Shown here: positions 25,624-36,869 of the stretch, one piece after another
Position numbering within the stretch: position 1 is the first letter of the stretch
Layout: every line of letters begins with the position of its first letter
Assembly: GCA_036852015.1 (NCBI GenBank)
Contig: JAANDG010000225.1
Span: 150,364 to 214,363 of the forward strand
Length of the DNA stretch: 64,000 bases
Direction: 5' to 3'
DNA from: Pelodera strongyloides
Taxonomy: Eukaryota; Nematoda; Chromadorea; Rhabditida; Rhabditidae
The notes under the pieces: model-generated
Database searches by the model: none
Seen by the model: only the letters and a program-made list of their open reading frames with translations
What the model was told of the DNA's origin: nothing
Translations under genes and position numbers: made by a program

Positions 25624-26497
25624 ATGTCGAAGGAGTATTATTTTGTAATTGTGGGACATAAGGATCAACCTTTGTTCGAAATGGAGTTTCCTCATCAAGA
25701 ACGAAAGGTTTGTTCCGTAAGCAACTACTAGTAAAAGATGTAGTTCACAATGTAAAAGTGGATAAATCAATATTTCAAGGTTAATGCGAGGAGTAATATT
25801 ATCATAATAATTGTGTGTAAATAGTAATTGTCAAGTCTCGGTTTGGATCATACCACATAATAAGGGAGAATCCCTTTCCCCCATTTTTAACCTGACTTTT
25901 AGAAGAAGGAGGATACCCGCCACTTAAACCAATTTATCGCTCATGCCGCCTTGGATATAGTGGATGAGCATACTCTTACAAATAACAATATGTATCTCAA
26001 GGTAGTTTATCCCTACGTTCATTTTCTCTTATAATTGTTAATTCATTATCTGATTATATTTCGCTTTCTTCACATCTGTGGTCATTAGAACATTCTTGAA
26101 GAATTATTAAGTATTTTTAATATCAGCTTTTCAATCAATGTTTAGACGATCGATAAATTCAACGAGTGGTTTGTTTCCGCTTTTGTGACGGCTTCCCGCA
26201 TTCGCTTTATCATGCTGCACACGCAGAAAAATGAGGAAGGGATAAAACAATTTTTCCAGGCATGTTTTATTGATATGTACAATAGTGGAATGTTGCAACG
26301 CATGTTTTTGCCTGGAGATGCGCAAATCGCTGATATAATTTCTCTTTTTTTTCAAATAATAGGAAAAATTATTTCAGGAAGTCTACGAAACGTTCATCAA
26401 GTTATCGATGAACCCTTTCTATTCTACCAGCGATGTCATCGACAACTCTAATTTCGAGCAGAAGTCATTATATTATGGGAGGAAATTTCTTTCGTAA
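25624..26497 (+). CDS. sedl-1: TRAPP complex subunit 2 (sedlin)
   Basis: Core subunit of the TRAPP tethering complexes that activate Rab1-type GTPases in ER-to-Golgi traffic and autophagy. Four exons: 25624-25707, 25903-26001, 26146-26259 and 26378-26497, about 139 residues, the usual sedlin length. Exon 1 reads [18 protein letters not shown], the first strand pair of the longin-like fold. Exon 2 has [16 protein letters not shown], exon 3 [20 protein letters not shown], and exon 4 [16 protein letters not shown], all diagnostic sedlin segments. The third intron uses a GC donor (CAG/GCATGT). Reading through it would give an unrelated tail, and the homologous protein continues only after splicing to 26378. 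The ATG lies 3 bp behind a TTTATAG acceptor. Complete and intact. Confidence 0.95.
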
Positions 26498-27134
26498 TTT
26501 CCGCTCAATGCGCTGCAAACTCCATGCAAACAATTGTTTATAAAATGAATTTGTGATATCATAACGGGTGATTTTGCTGCCGAGAATTCTATAATAAATG
26601 CATTAATAAACCATGTTTACTAGCTGTCTCTCCAACTAGGAAAGGTTCAAATTTCGAATCCTTAATTTATTTGTTTCTAAACTTGTTCGTCTTACGCTTT
26701 TTGAATTGTCTTTGGAGTTTTTATCTGTGTTTTCTCTACCGGCCTTTTTCCGTTTCCTGGCGCCATGTCCATTACTCATGTGCATGTTTTTAATGATTTT
26801 TTTTTGTCATATCAGATCCCTTACCTATTTACAATTTGATAACCACCCATTTAGCTATCGTTATTGTTTCCATTTAAGGTTACAAGATTCCAGCATTTAG
26901 ATGTTTGTCTTCAGCGTTAAGCGATAATGCTTCAGACCCTTTCCCCTAATGTTAAAACATTGTTTAAATGAACAGTTTATGAGAAATCACAGGAGTCATA
27001 TATTTTCGTAATATTCACTGCTTTGTTATCTTAGTCAATATTAGTGACTAACGCGTTCGCATTTTGTTTTGATTTATGTTGTAATTCAATTGAATCATAT
27101 GAAACAACCTCTCCATTCCAGCTTCATTTCCAAC
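26498..27134. other. Intergenic
   Basis: The 3' flank of the sedlin gene, with an AATAAA near 26603, and the 5' flank of the PMP3-like gene. Nothing else seen. Confidence 0.5.
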
Positions 27135-27690
27135 ATGTGCAAGTGTCTTCTGCTCCTGGTCGCAATTTTGTTCCCGGTTGGTTTTTGCAAAAATTATTTT
27201 TCTCATCCCCAACAAATTCTTGCGTTGTTAGCAGGTGGTGGCCAGTAAAGCTTGAGCACAAGTTCACGGTTTTAGTATAAAGCGGTGTAATGATACCTCT
27301 GACTTGAACAAATGCGTCGGGTTCGTCTAGCATCTTCTGTGTGGTTAATGTATTAGGATTAGGGGGTTTGCAAGTATACCAAAAATTTGGTGGGATTCTG
27401 TTAATACTACCATATTTCTGCACGAAGCCTGCATACATAACATGGAAAAAAAAATTCTCGTGTAGTTCCAAGATACGGTAAATGTTCACTATGCTTGAAA
27501 ACCCCATTACAAAATGTGTTGAAATTTCGTTTTGTTGCAGCCGATTGCGGTGCTCATTCACTCGGGATGCGATATGAATCTGTGCATCAACATCGTGCTC
27601 TCGTGCCTTGGAATAGTGCCAGGCATCATACATGCAGTATATGTGTGTTTCTACTACCAGCCAGCCGGAACCGCCATTCGCCGTTATTAA
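27135..27690 (+). CDS. PMP3/UPF0057 family mini-membrane protein
   Basis: A tiny proteolipid of the Pmp3/UPF0057 family, which affects membrane potential and ion tolerance in yeast and plants. Two exons (27135-27176 and 27541-27690) encode about 63 residues. Exon 1 starts MCKCLLLLVAILFP. Exon 2 continues PIAVLIHSGCD, giving the family's FPPxAV motif across the splice junction. The second helix is INIVLSCLGIVPGIIHAVYV, with the conserved LGxxPGxIHAxY signature. Two transmembrane helices with a short polar loop fit the family exactly. A TTCCAG acceptor lies 15 bp before the ATG. The animal function of this family is not well defined. Confidence 0.93.
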
Positions 27691-28334
27691 ATCAGTAGCA
27701 TAAATGGAAGCCAGTCTTTCCACCCTGATCTAATCATTTGGCTTTGTATTGTTCACTATCTCTTTATTCAACTGTTCAGTACTTATTGTCTTTGGCAGCC
27801 AGTTTCTATGTACTATGTACTACAGGTAAAAAGCGCTACTTTGTTTTACTCCATATTTCACATGCTTTACCATATGCATCCATGACATTTCGGTGCGTTG
27901 TTCGTATTGCGAGTTCTGTTGAATATCACAGTATTTACAGCTACATTCCAGTTTGCTTTAATTCCGTCTTTAATTTTCTTCACCATGGCAATATATCATT
28001 TCGTCGTATCTCAACTTGCTCCATTATTCCGATAATTCCGATAAAACGTCTTTTTATTCAATAGTTTCTTTGCAAAACAATTAATCGTTACATAACATAT
28101 CGTCAACAAAAACATTTGTTTCTTCTATAGTGGATTGTAAAAGAACATGCGAATATGTCAAAGTGCTTAAGACATGTATGTAAAACACCAAGTGTGAGTA
28201 TGTAAGGTTCTTCAATAGTGAAAAAATTGTTTGGATTTCAAGAAACGAGAATATTACATGTAAAAATCGGAGAAAGACGTTTTTTTTCACATAACACAAT
28301 TCATGTTCAGTCTTTCCTATGCTCCTGCTTCTGA
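27691..28334. other. Intergenic between convergent genes
   Basis: Lies between the ends of the PMP3-like gene (+) and the EndoU gene (-). No exon-like segments. Confidence 0.5.
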
Positions 28335-30358
28335 CTATGAGTTCATTCTCCGACATTTGTCTGTGATACGTCCGGCGCTAGGGAAGATCGAACCAATGAA
28401 CACCTGAATATTTTTTTATAGCGAGAGCCCACACCAAAGCTGGAAGGCCATGAAGTTTTCGGCCCCAGGCAATTTACTCGCCTGAGAGTTACCTTGTGAT
28501 GATCATCCTTACATTATAGTATGATTAGTACTCCAACAATGTAGACATAACAACATGCCCGCAAATTGTATTTTAGAAGCAAATTTTCTACGAAATTCCT
28601 CGTTTAACAAACCTTTCCCTGTTGTGTCAGATCATAGCTTGTGATTTGAAGAGGGCATCCGTCAATCTCTATCTAAATTAGTGGTCGAAATTTCATATAA
28701 ATATGTACCTGCATAACCAGTATATTGTAAAAAAAACCATTGTCTAAACAAGTATACTTACGTCGCACGTCTGCCGGCCGCGTCTTGAAAGGAAGCAGAC
28801 CGTATACAAGGCCATGTCGAATTCGGGGCTGGTGCCAATCAGCAGTGAGCCAGAACGCTTCATTTCTCCCTGCCAGGAGAACTTGAGAGCGGCCATGATA
28901 TTCTAAATAAGAAATAGAGAAATCGTCAATTCAAGGTCCACGCGTATCCTTGTTTGAACGACGTGCCTAGTACAGATTAACGGATCTTGTATGTAGATAA
29001 TGCATAAAAACTGTAATTTTGGAATATTCCTCACAAATCTCTTGACGAGAAATCCTTTGTAGTCAAATCGTTCAGTTTCATTTCTCTCCAAATAGTAGAG
29101 ACGAAGCCAATTGTGCATTCCTGACACCTCGCCATTCTTTGCTTCTCCAATGAACACGTGTTCGAACCCAGAAGTGTCAGCCAGACCACGAGCTCTAAAG
29201 CAGTAATGTTCACTTTGCAGTAGGGCTAGGGAAAAATCAGCCGTTACGTAATAACCAGTTTTGCTTATTAAATAACCAACCGAGAATAGTGCACGAACCA
29301 GAGCTGAGCAATCCAATACCGCCACTTGTTTTGGTCCTTCGCGAATGGGTGACCTAATTGTAAGTAAATCATTATCGTTAGAATGCAGATTCGGTCATTA
29401 AGTGGAACACATGCAACAATTAAACATTCTGAATTCGTACCTTTGTTTTTTAAGAATTCATATAGAGTCTTCCAAAGTTTGGTAGCAAAGACACGGTTGA
29501 TAAACTCAGTCGTCTCGCTTTTTTCCTGAAAAAATTGTTTGAACAATCTAGCAGTAGGTGAAACAAAAGCCTCTGGGAGCTATTTGTTTAACTAACCTCG
29601 GAAGCGGAAACTCGCGGTTCCTTTATTCCGGTCTGTCGTTCAAAGTTGTCACTGAGCTTTATGAACTGTTCGTAAGTTGGTTTACGAAGCAAGGATGAGT
29701 CAACTTTAGTGAAGAATCTATAACAGCAACCCTGACAAAGAATAATTCAAGAATTTAAAGGTTTTTTTTCCACAGGAATGTGGAAAACATATCCCTTGTG
29801 TAATTCTTCAAATTATATAAATCTCACTTTCCTGCTGCATTGTCGGCGCCATCTCTGGTAGTGGTGTGTCCCTGGTAGTTGACTACTACCTAAGTTTAGT
29901 TTCGTAAATATTGTACAGCCAACGATGAAATCGTGAAGGACAAGATGAGTAATACAGCAGGGATCTAGTCTTTAACCTTGTCTTACGGTGTCGAGTCTTC
30001 ACTAAGAAGTACAGAACAAGAAGACACACGGCAGAGAAGAATAGTAAATAAATTAGGCATAAAGAGAAGCGACGCACAATTTAGCAAAAGAATAGTTAGG
30101 TATTCATAATTGGCTGCTAACCTGCCCAGGTTTAGCCTTGTTCTCATCAAGTGCTCGAAGTTGATCAGCCAACTTCAGAAGTTCATCGTTCGAAATTGTA
30201 AACTCTGCAAATAGAAAGTACAAAGATAGGATTGACAAAATTGAAGTGATTGGTAAAGTAATTAACACCAAATGCACTAAGAATATATTACCTGGAATTT
30301 TCTCTATAGCCGCGAACGCTAACGGAATGAAGACAAATAGAGCGGAGAAAATCCGCAT
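28335..30358 (-). CDS. Secreted EndoU-family endoribonuclease
   Basis: A poly(U)-preferring endoribonuclease of the XendoU/ENDOU family. Nine exons: 30292-30358, 30122-30204, 29597-29731, 29441-29525, 29281-29353, 29035-29194, 28762-28902, 28613-28672 and 28335-28403. It begins with a signal peptide ([16 protein letters not shown]). Helical N-terminal repeats include [12 protein letters not shown]. The active-site block joins exons 5-6: WFVHYSR, then [17 protein letters not shown] followed by [11 protein letters not shown]. These contain both catalytic histidines (EHVF and the HNW). Exon 6 continues FDYKGFL. Exon 7 has [18 protein letters not shown], and the last exon starts [11 protein letters not shown], equivalent to the family's end. 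The enzyme looks complete and active. The signal peptide suggests extracellular or lysosomal action, unlike cytosolic forms. Confidence 0.95.
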
Positions 30359-31020
30359 CTAAAATATGCATTGGCTTTCTATTTATTTTTAAATAAATGA
30401 AAAATAAGACATTTTTTAGTTCATACTTATTTCAAACATTTCGGAGAGACATTGACAAAAACAAATGTCTCATGTTTTACACTAAAAGTTCAATGATAAA
30501 TCCGAAAGAAAAAGTGAAAGTGAGAACACGTAAAGAAAGAGAGCAAACACGATACACATGAGGCAGGGAAATGGGAAATGGGAAGAAATCGATGCGATCA
30601 TGTACTTTTTGCTCAATTTTTTTTGTTCCTTTCAGTTCAAGAGCTGCATATGTTAACGGATGACTCATTCCTGTCAATTTTAACCAAAGTATTATTATGA
30701 CAACACCATCATCATCATTAAAATAAAAAATTGAGAGTTTCAGTTCTGCTTGTGGACTTCGGTCAGAAAGAGGACCGTGTTGTAAGGCGAGATAATGGGA
30801 CAAGGGCCAGCAGACGCGTGCCTGACCCAGCCCAGGATTGTAAAGGTGTAACATTAAAGCCGGAAGAGACAAATATGTACGTCAACAAGTCATGACGTCC
30901 TTATCAAAGGTGGTATTAGGTTAGTTTGATTAATTGCTTCTTTAGTTACTGAGGTTCGCGTCATAATTGTTCTGTTTTGCACGTGCTTTTCTAGAATAAT
31001 TTACTGAGTTGTCATTTTTC
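30359..31020. other. Intergenic with a GC-richer patch
   Basis: Upstream of the EndoU gene. A minus-strand frame spans 30477-30872. Its right half (about 30720-30850) is noticeably GC-richer than its surroundings. I could not assign it to a gene, and it may be an old dispersed repeat. Confidence 0.35.
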
Positions 31021-31462
31021 TTTAAAGGGACGCGGTCACCGTTTTGGCCCTTATGTATACTTTGTGTTTTTATTATCTTCATTATTTATAATACATAGTG
31101 TTGGGAAAATGTTTTGCAAGAAATGCGGTAACAGCGAGTAAAATGATGACGAAAAATTTTGTCCTCGCTCCAATACGCACCGTAACCCTAGTAATTGTCC
31201 AGCATATGGCCGTGCTGATAATGAGTCGACGAACGTTATTCCACTAATTAATCGGTCGAATACCTCGCGGGCATTATAACATTTGGGTTTCTATGGCTAA
31301 CTGTGGACATTGGATCGGACGCAACTTTTTTAATCAATGAATTTCTCGCCGAAAGCAGCGTTTTTCGTCGGATTTTTTCCAACACTATGTTTTTCATGCT
31401 GTGCAGTTAATAAAAACACAAAGTATACATAAGGGTCAAAACGGTGACCGCGTCCCTTTAAA
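31021..31462. mobile_element. MITE-like transposon with 55-bp inverted ends
   Basis: The sequence at 31021-31075 is repeated as its reverse complement at 31408-31462 with one mismatch. The ends read TTTAAAGGGACGCGGTCACC. TTTAAA at both outer edges contains TTAA, compatible with a TTAA-type (piggyBac-like) target duplication, although palindromy makes the exact edge ambiguous. The 330-bp interior has no transposase. It contains a short frame from 31109 starting MFCKKCGNSE, then a stop, then a second Cys motif in the same frame, like a decayed zinc ribbon. The element is non-autonomous. Confidence 0.85.
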
Positions 31463-31588
31463 TCCATGATTCTGATTCAATTCGCTCATTAAGGAAGTGT
31501 AGTAGACTCTTCCACGACGGTTTCTTTATAAATAGTAAACACTGTCGTGTTTATATGACGACACATAAGAGATAGCGAAACATTTATT

Positions 31589-32840
31589 TTATTGCGTAGT
31601 AACCGGCGGCTGAGATCTTTTTTCAATAATTGCTAGTGTTTGCCGTCCCTTTGCTGCTAGTTTTCCATCGCTTTTACGTCGGAATTCGGCTTCGGCGAAG
31701 GCAGTCGTACGACCAACACGGAGCACACTCACGTGGATCTCCACAACATCATTTATAGCGACTGGCAGCAAGTAACTGAAATGAAGTTAACTTATTTTAC
31801 GAATTAGTGCTGTAAAACAGTAAATTAACTGCGGATTAGCTGAATAAATCATAAATATATAGGAACTACTCGAAATAAAATATATAGGTACTATAGGATT
31901 TCGAGTCCATAAGGCAGAACTACTCGAAACGAATTAAGTACTAACCTGCATGACATATCAACGGAGACAACGTTCTTATTGGAAGTTGATAGGGCGACGG
32001 ACCACGCTGTCAAAACGTCGAGTAAGCACATGGTTGCTGCCCCGTGAAGGGTGCCCTGATAAAGAGAATAGTTAGTTTCATAGAGTTACTAAATGCGATA
32101 CCACAAACAAACTGCTGCGAGCGAGTATAGTAATTCAACTATGAGCCTTTTCTCTGCATGAAAACTATCTTCATAAAATAAACCAAATCTTAGAAAAAAA
32201 TAAAAAAAAAAATTCAATAATATGAAAACAAACTCACATATCCATTTAACGACTCTTCCCTAACAGGCATTTCAAACACACATTTCTCCTTCGAAGCAAG
32301 GATCGGCACAACCTAGGAGTAAATTAAGTTTAAGTAAAATATAAAAATGTATGTTTTACTGAAATCAAATGTATAATTTAAATGAAGTAACCGAATAACG
32401 CAGCGCAGCTCACAGCTGAACAAAAACATTGATTTAACAATCCGATTTTAGGATTTCAATTTAATAAAGATTTATTTTATTGATTATATTCAAAGTACAT
32501 AATCAAAAGGCAACCCTAAGACGGCAATGCGTATAAAAACATCCCATACTGACAAGGGGCCCTACTGTATGTTTCATATTTCTAGTAGCAAGTAAGCAAA
32601 TAAATACTACGATAAAATAAATATATTGCAGAAGAAAGTTTCAAAAGGTTAATCTATCAACCAAACTTCTTAGTGAGCGATTCTGTTAATAGATAATATA
32701 TTTTAACTTAGTACAGTCTAAAATCATACCTCTTTCAAATTACGATTATAATTTGTTGTATTTTCAAGTTTTTTAATCCAGGTCTTTAATTTGTCCAAGT
32801 CTGTTTCATGTTCTTCTGAATGTAGAGCGTCAGCCGTCAT
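31589..32840 (-). CDS. Hotdog-fold acyl-CoA thioesterase, ACOT13/THEM2-like
   Basis: Hydrolyses fatty acyl-CoA to free fatty acid and CoA; THEM2 relatives act at mitochondria and in cytosol. Four exons: 32730-32840, 32238-32312, 31948-32055 and 31589-31775, about 159 residues. The ATG at 32840 directly follows CTTCATAG, a trans-splice-type acceptor. Exons 2-3 join as SLNGY-GTLHGAATMCLLDVL, the family block with the catalytic Asn/Gly-His-Gly region and the Asp on the long hotdog helix. Exon 3 ends VVSVDMSC and exon 4 has VGRTTAFAEAEFRRKSDGKL, matching the THEM2 strands with the final ...GRQT. It ends in a polar tail. Length and motifs fit a complete enzyme. Confidence 0.92.
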
Positions 32841-33612
32841 CTATGAAGTATTGTTATATAATAAAATGATTTAAATAAAGACATTTTTAACTAACATACA
32901 AAATCCTGATGTTCAGCCGAAATGGAAAATTTAATTGAACGACACGATGTGTCGTACAAAACTTTTAAATATAAAAAATATACCAAACAAACGAAAGCAA
33001 TATACAAAAACCATTAAAATGCAACTTTTCAAGAACGATTTCCGATAAAACCGACTTTATTTAAAAAAAATAACCCTTCCGCTCTAAAACGTGGACTCGG
33101 ATATGTACGGTAAGACGAAATGGCGGGAAATTTGAACCCTTCTTTATATGGCTTTGAATATTTAGAGTAACACAGAAGAGGGTGAACTATTTATTTAATA
33201 TCTTCTTTAATTGCATTTGTTATCTTTGTGAATACATTCAACCTTATTTATTAATTAAACCAGTTTTTTTGTTAGATTACATGTCCAACTTTTACGAAAA
33301 TACATTGCAATGTGCCTTGTGCGAAAGATGCTATATTACCTAATTACTAATAATCAAGTTTCACCAAATTATCCTTTCAATTAATATTGTTTTTTTTTGA
33401 TCACATATATCGAAAAGACATACATAATCAAATGGATACCCTAATAAGACGAACATGCTTATATATTTCTTCGAATCCTAAAATATTATTCCCGAGAAAA
33501 AATAGCTACAACTCACAGTCAGTCCTTAGCTCCTCTTCTCGAGAAGCAGTCAATTGAAATTAACTGATAAACCCTTGCTAATTGGTTAATTTAAAGTTAT
33601 TTTAGTTCGCTT
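32841..33612. other. Intergenic between divergent genes, very AT-rich
   Basis: Presumed promoters of the thioesterase (-) and the PIP-box protein (+). A diverged repeat near 33421-33465 resembles 32496-32535 in the thioesterase intron. TTATTTTAG ends at about 33606 just before the next ATG and resembles a trans-splice acceptor. Confidence 0.45.
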
Positions 33613-36217
33613 ATGTCCTGTTTAAATGATGTCGAGCTGGGTGTTATTCTATGGAGAACTTACGCACCAGAGTACGATAATAGAACATTAGTGCGGCGAG
33701 CTGACTTGGAAGGTATATGCAGTTTAGAAAAGGTGGGGAACATTTCACTATCAAAATATTTATAATCGTATCAGTATGGAGCAAACGTGGCCATGCACAA
33801 CTTGTGTTGCATCAATTTTTACGCTTCTGTAGCTCTTCCCACATTTTTATTTAGGCAATTAACTTCGGTCGCAAGTGGCGAATTACCGATGATGCAATAC
33901 ATGAGCTATTCATAGAAGCGGTAAAGGACAACGATGTTCGTTTTTATTATTTTTTATCATCTAATTTCTGCCGTTGTATTCACATAGGACACTTTGAATT
34001 ATTTCTAGAACTCCTGCAAGGCTGATGATTCCTTGAGCATTCGCTGATTGGTTGTAGTAAACTTCTGTCCAGTTCGGGCGCCTTAGAGCGACGGGAAGTA
34101 TCTACAAATGTCAGCCGCACAAGCTTCTCTACCTATAGCACTACGTATACCTAATTCGTTAAGGACATGATCTTCGCTCGTGATTCCCTTCGTGATTTGT
34201 GTGTGTCTGTTGGCGGAGAAAGAGAAAATGGATGGTTGGATGAACTGTTTCAAATTACAATAAAATGCGATGAGGAAGAGAAAGCATTTGATAAGGACGT
34301 TGTATGTTACCCCCTTCAATATGATTGTCTTTTTTTCCTGTGACTTATGAATGCGGAATTCTATCCAACGTCAAGAATCGACTATAAATACTTTCGATGG
34401 TCTGAGTTTAGATTTCCGAACTTCATATCTTGAGTTGTGTGATTGCGGCAGCTGTGGATCAGAACGACGTGTGGTCGACTACGACGCTTGTCCAGAGATT
34501 GGCACCTCATATTCTGCCACATCTGCGCAAACGTGCCGCATCTAGTAACCTAAACGTTGTTCAGGTTTGTATTCCTATACGATATAAAGTTGATAGAAAA
34601 TTCCATCAACAAAGAAAAATAGTTCCTTGCGAGAGAGTGACCCATAGGAGTCTTCTTCCGAGAGACAGTACTACCTTGGTGCAATAATTACCGACCATCC
34701 GCCTAATCACCTTGGAAAGACATTTCCTGGGTATTTTGCGGTCGATGAATTGCGCTACTTTGGCCTTTTCATTGAAATGTGGATATCGTTTCAGACTCTT
34801 ATGTCCATCTTAATGGAAACAGGTATTTCACAAGAAGCGGGTGATTTCTTTGGAGATTCGAGATCTGTTCTAATGCAACTGGATAAGGTCATTGACAATG
34901 TCCAGGAGCATCTACTCATGACACCAAATCCAAGGTCTTTTATTTCGCCGTATTTCTTTGTTGCTGTAATTGTCTGGTCAAAAAGTCGTTCTACTAAGGG
35001 AACTACATGAAGACATAATATACGACAATAAGTTGTTTGTATGGTATGAAGCTGTTTTTAGGCGCTGTGTTCAAAATGTGATAAAAACGGCAGCTGCCTT
35101 CCTATTGAATTGCAGTGAATGGAGAGGAAGTAGTAAAATGAAGAAAGCACAACAGATCCTCTCCTCACATGCCCTTATTCTTCAGGAGTTACTTGTCTTA
35201 ATCAAGAAAACTGTGTCAAACAGCTATCAGGTAGTGAGTGATACATGCAGCTGTCATTAGCTGAGCATTGATTGAGCCATTGATAAATTACCTAACTAAA
35301 TATGAAATTTATGTGGCATAGTGTTTCAGCAAATGATATAAAGGTATTATACAGCAGGATATTGATTCATAATGAAACCCTATCGTTTTTCTTGCAGAGG
35401 AGAAGTTCATTCGTCACCGAGTCCCATATCCTACTCAGGTGTTTGTTGGATAGAGTCATTTGTTCACATTCACTGCCTCGTGGGTCGTCCTCTTTCACGC
35501 CAGCATTCAAGTAAACCGTATTATTGTCTAGCCTATTATTGTCTTTATTAGTGATTTTGTTTGGCCTTTTGCCTTAGCTTGCCGTACTCCTTTATTTTGA
35601 AATGACGTGCGAACTTTAGGACACCCACGGTTGAGGCTGATCCTTCCACGCCTTCTTCTACGAAAGAACCGGAAGATGAACCTGCTACACCAACAACCAG
35701 TCACCTGTGCACTGCAAGCTTCTTGAAGTAAGCTGAAACAATACTTGCAAAGAGACCAAATAGTTTGTCGGTCTTCTACAAGCTTCACTCTTTTTCTATT
35801 TGTTTGTTTTCCAGCAACCAAACACCTACTCCAATGCGGGAACCTACGCTTGAACCTTTCGAGAGTTTAGTTCCACAGAACAATACGAGTTTGTTAGAGG
35901 TGCCGGAAACACAGGTAGAAATCTCTCTTACATCATGTTTTCAGTGGTAAATTTGATGTTTCCTTGTCTGCATTATTATACTATTCAGACTTTTCGACAT
36001 TGTGGAAGCTAAATTTTCTGTTTAGACACCTTCGAGACGACCTCTTGAAGAGGTGAACAGAGACTGTGGAGCCGTGAAAACAAGAAAAAGAAAGAGCCTG
36101 AGCCCGCGGATTCAGAAACAAAGTAAAGTAACCAAACCAAGAGGACGGCGGAGTGCCACAGCTGGAACTGTGGTGAAAAAGCCATGCCAGAAAACCCTCA
36201 TGCACTTCTTTAAGTAA
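33613..36217 (+). CDS. Nuclear protein with C-terminal PCNA-binding PIP box
   Basis: Exons: 33613-33732, 33855-33920, 34164-34298, 34412-34564, 34795-34934, 34999-35230, 35398-35510, 35620-35726, 35815-35914 and 36026-36217, about 450 residues. The first two thirds are helical, rather HEAT-like, with segments such as LVQRLAPHILPHLRKRA and WYEAVFRRCVQNVIKTAAAF. Exons 8-9 are a Thr/Pro/Glu-rich linker (TPTVEADPSTPSSTKEPEDE). The last exon is strongly basic (KTRKRKSLSPRIQKQ), a likely nuclear localisation signal, and ends QKTLMHFFK. That matches the PIP box Q-x-x-L-x-x-F-F at the extreme C-terminus. A replication or repair factor is inferred from this. I do not recognise the helical part. The acceptors at 34164 and 34999 (TTAAG, CTAAG) are unusual. 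Confidence 0.75.
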
Positions 36218-36382
36218 ATTTTGTCTGGGCTGCTCGGTTTCGAATTTGTTAGAATTCCATTTTTGTCGTTCATTTCTCTGTAAATACTCCCAGTTCTCCT
36301 TTATGCTCCACATTTCCTGTGTTTGAACAAATATGAATATATGTTTATTCCTAAAACAAACCGTGAACGTTTGCTAAGCGAG

Positions 36383-36828
36383 TTAAGAGTCACACATAAA
36401 TATTCGAAAGGCTTTGTTCTTCTTGATTTGGTTCTTCATCTCTTTGATGAAGTCGTGAGGTTGTAGTGTTAGGGAGAATTCGACTCCTTCCCGCACAGTT
36501 GATATCCTTGCCAGGGGTTGATCGTTCTTTGCGAACGGGTTCAAGCGCCGATTATTTACCTAAAGAATTACTTTTAGTCACAGTTTGAAATGCTCATACC
36601 TATTGCTTATCAATTTACAAACAAGCGCCACAAAGTCTAACTCCCCGCTGAAGTTAAGGTCTAGATGTCTGCTTACCTCAGTTATAACGGCAGGTGACCT
36701 GCCCTCAGGTTGAAAAAACGAAGCTATATCAATTGGAAGTCCTCTCCGAAACGCTTGTGAATCTTGCTCAATTCCACCAATCTATAAAAATAGGTTCTTC
36801 AGTTTTTTTTTAGAATTATTGAAGGCAT

Positions 36829-36869
<41 letters not shown>

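Noticed and set aside
26260..26451. Extension of sedlin exon 3 without splicing
   Set aside because: The translated extension is unrelated to sedlin, whereas a GC-AG intron restores the conserved C-terminus.
27124..27723. 199-residue minus-strand frame
   Set aside because: It is antisense across both exons and the intron of the PMP3-like gene, with no motif and no splice logic.
28335..28520. tRNA-like GGTTCGATC on the minus strand
   Set aside because: It is inside the last exon of the EndoU gene ([11 protein letters not shown]). No acceptor or anticodon stems can be drawn around it.
29886..30077. Hydrophobic minus-strand frame (membrane-like)
   Set aside because: It lies wholly within an EndoU intron; flanking exons join in phase without it.
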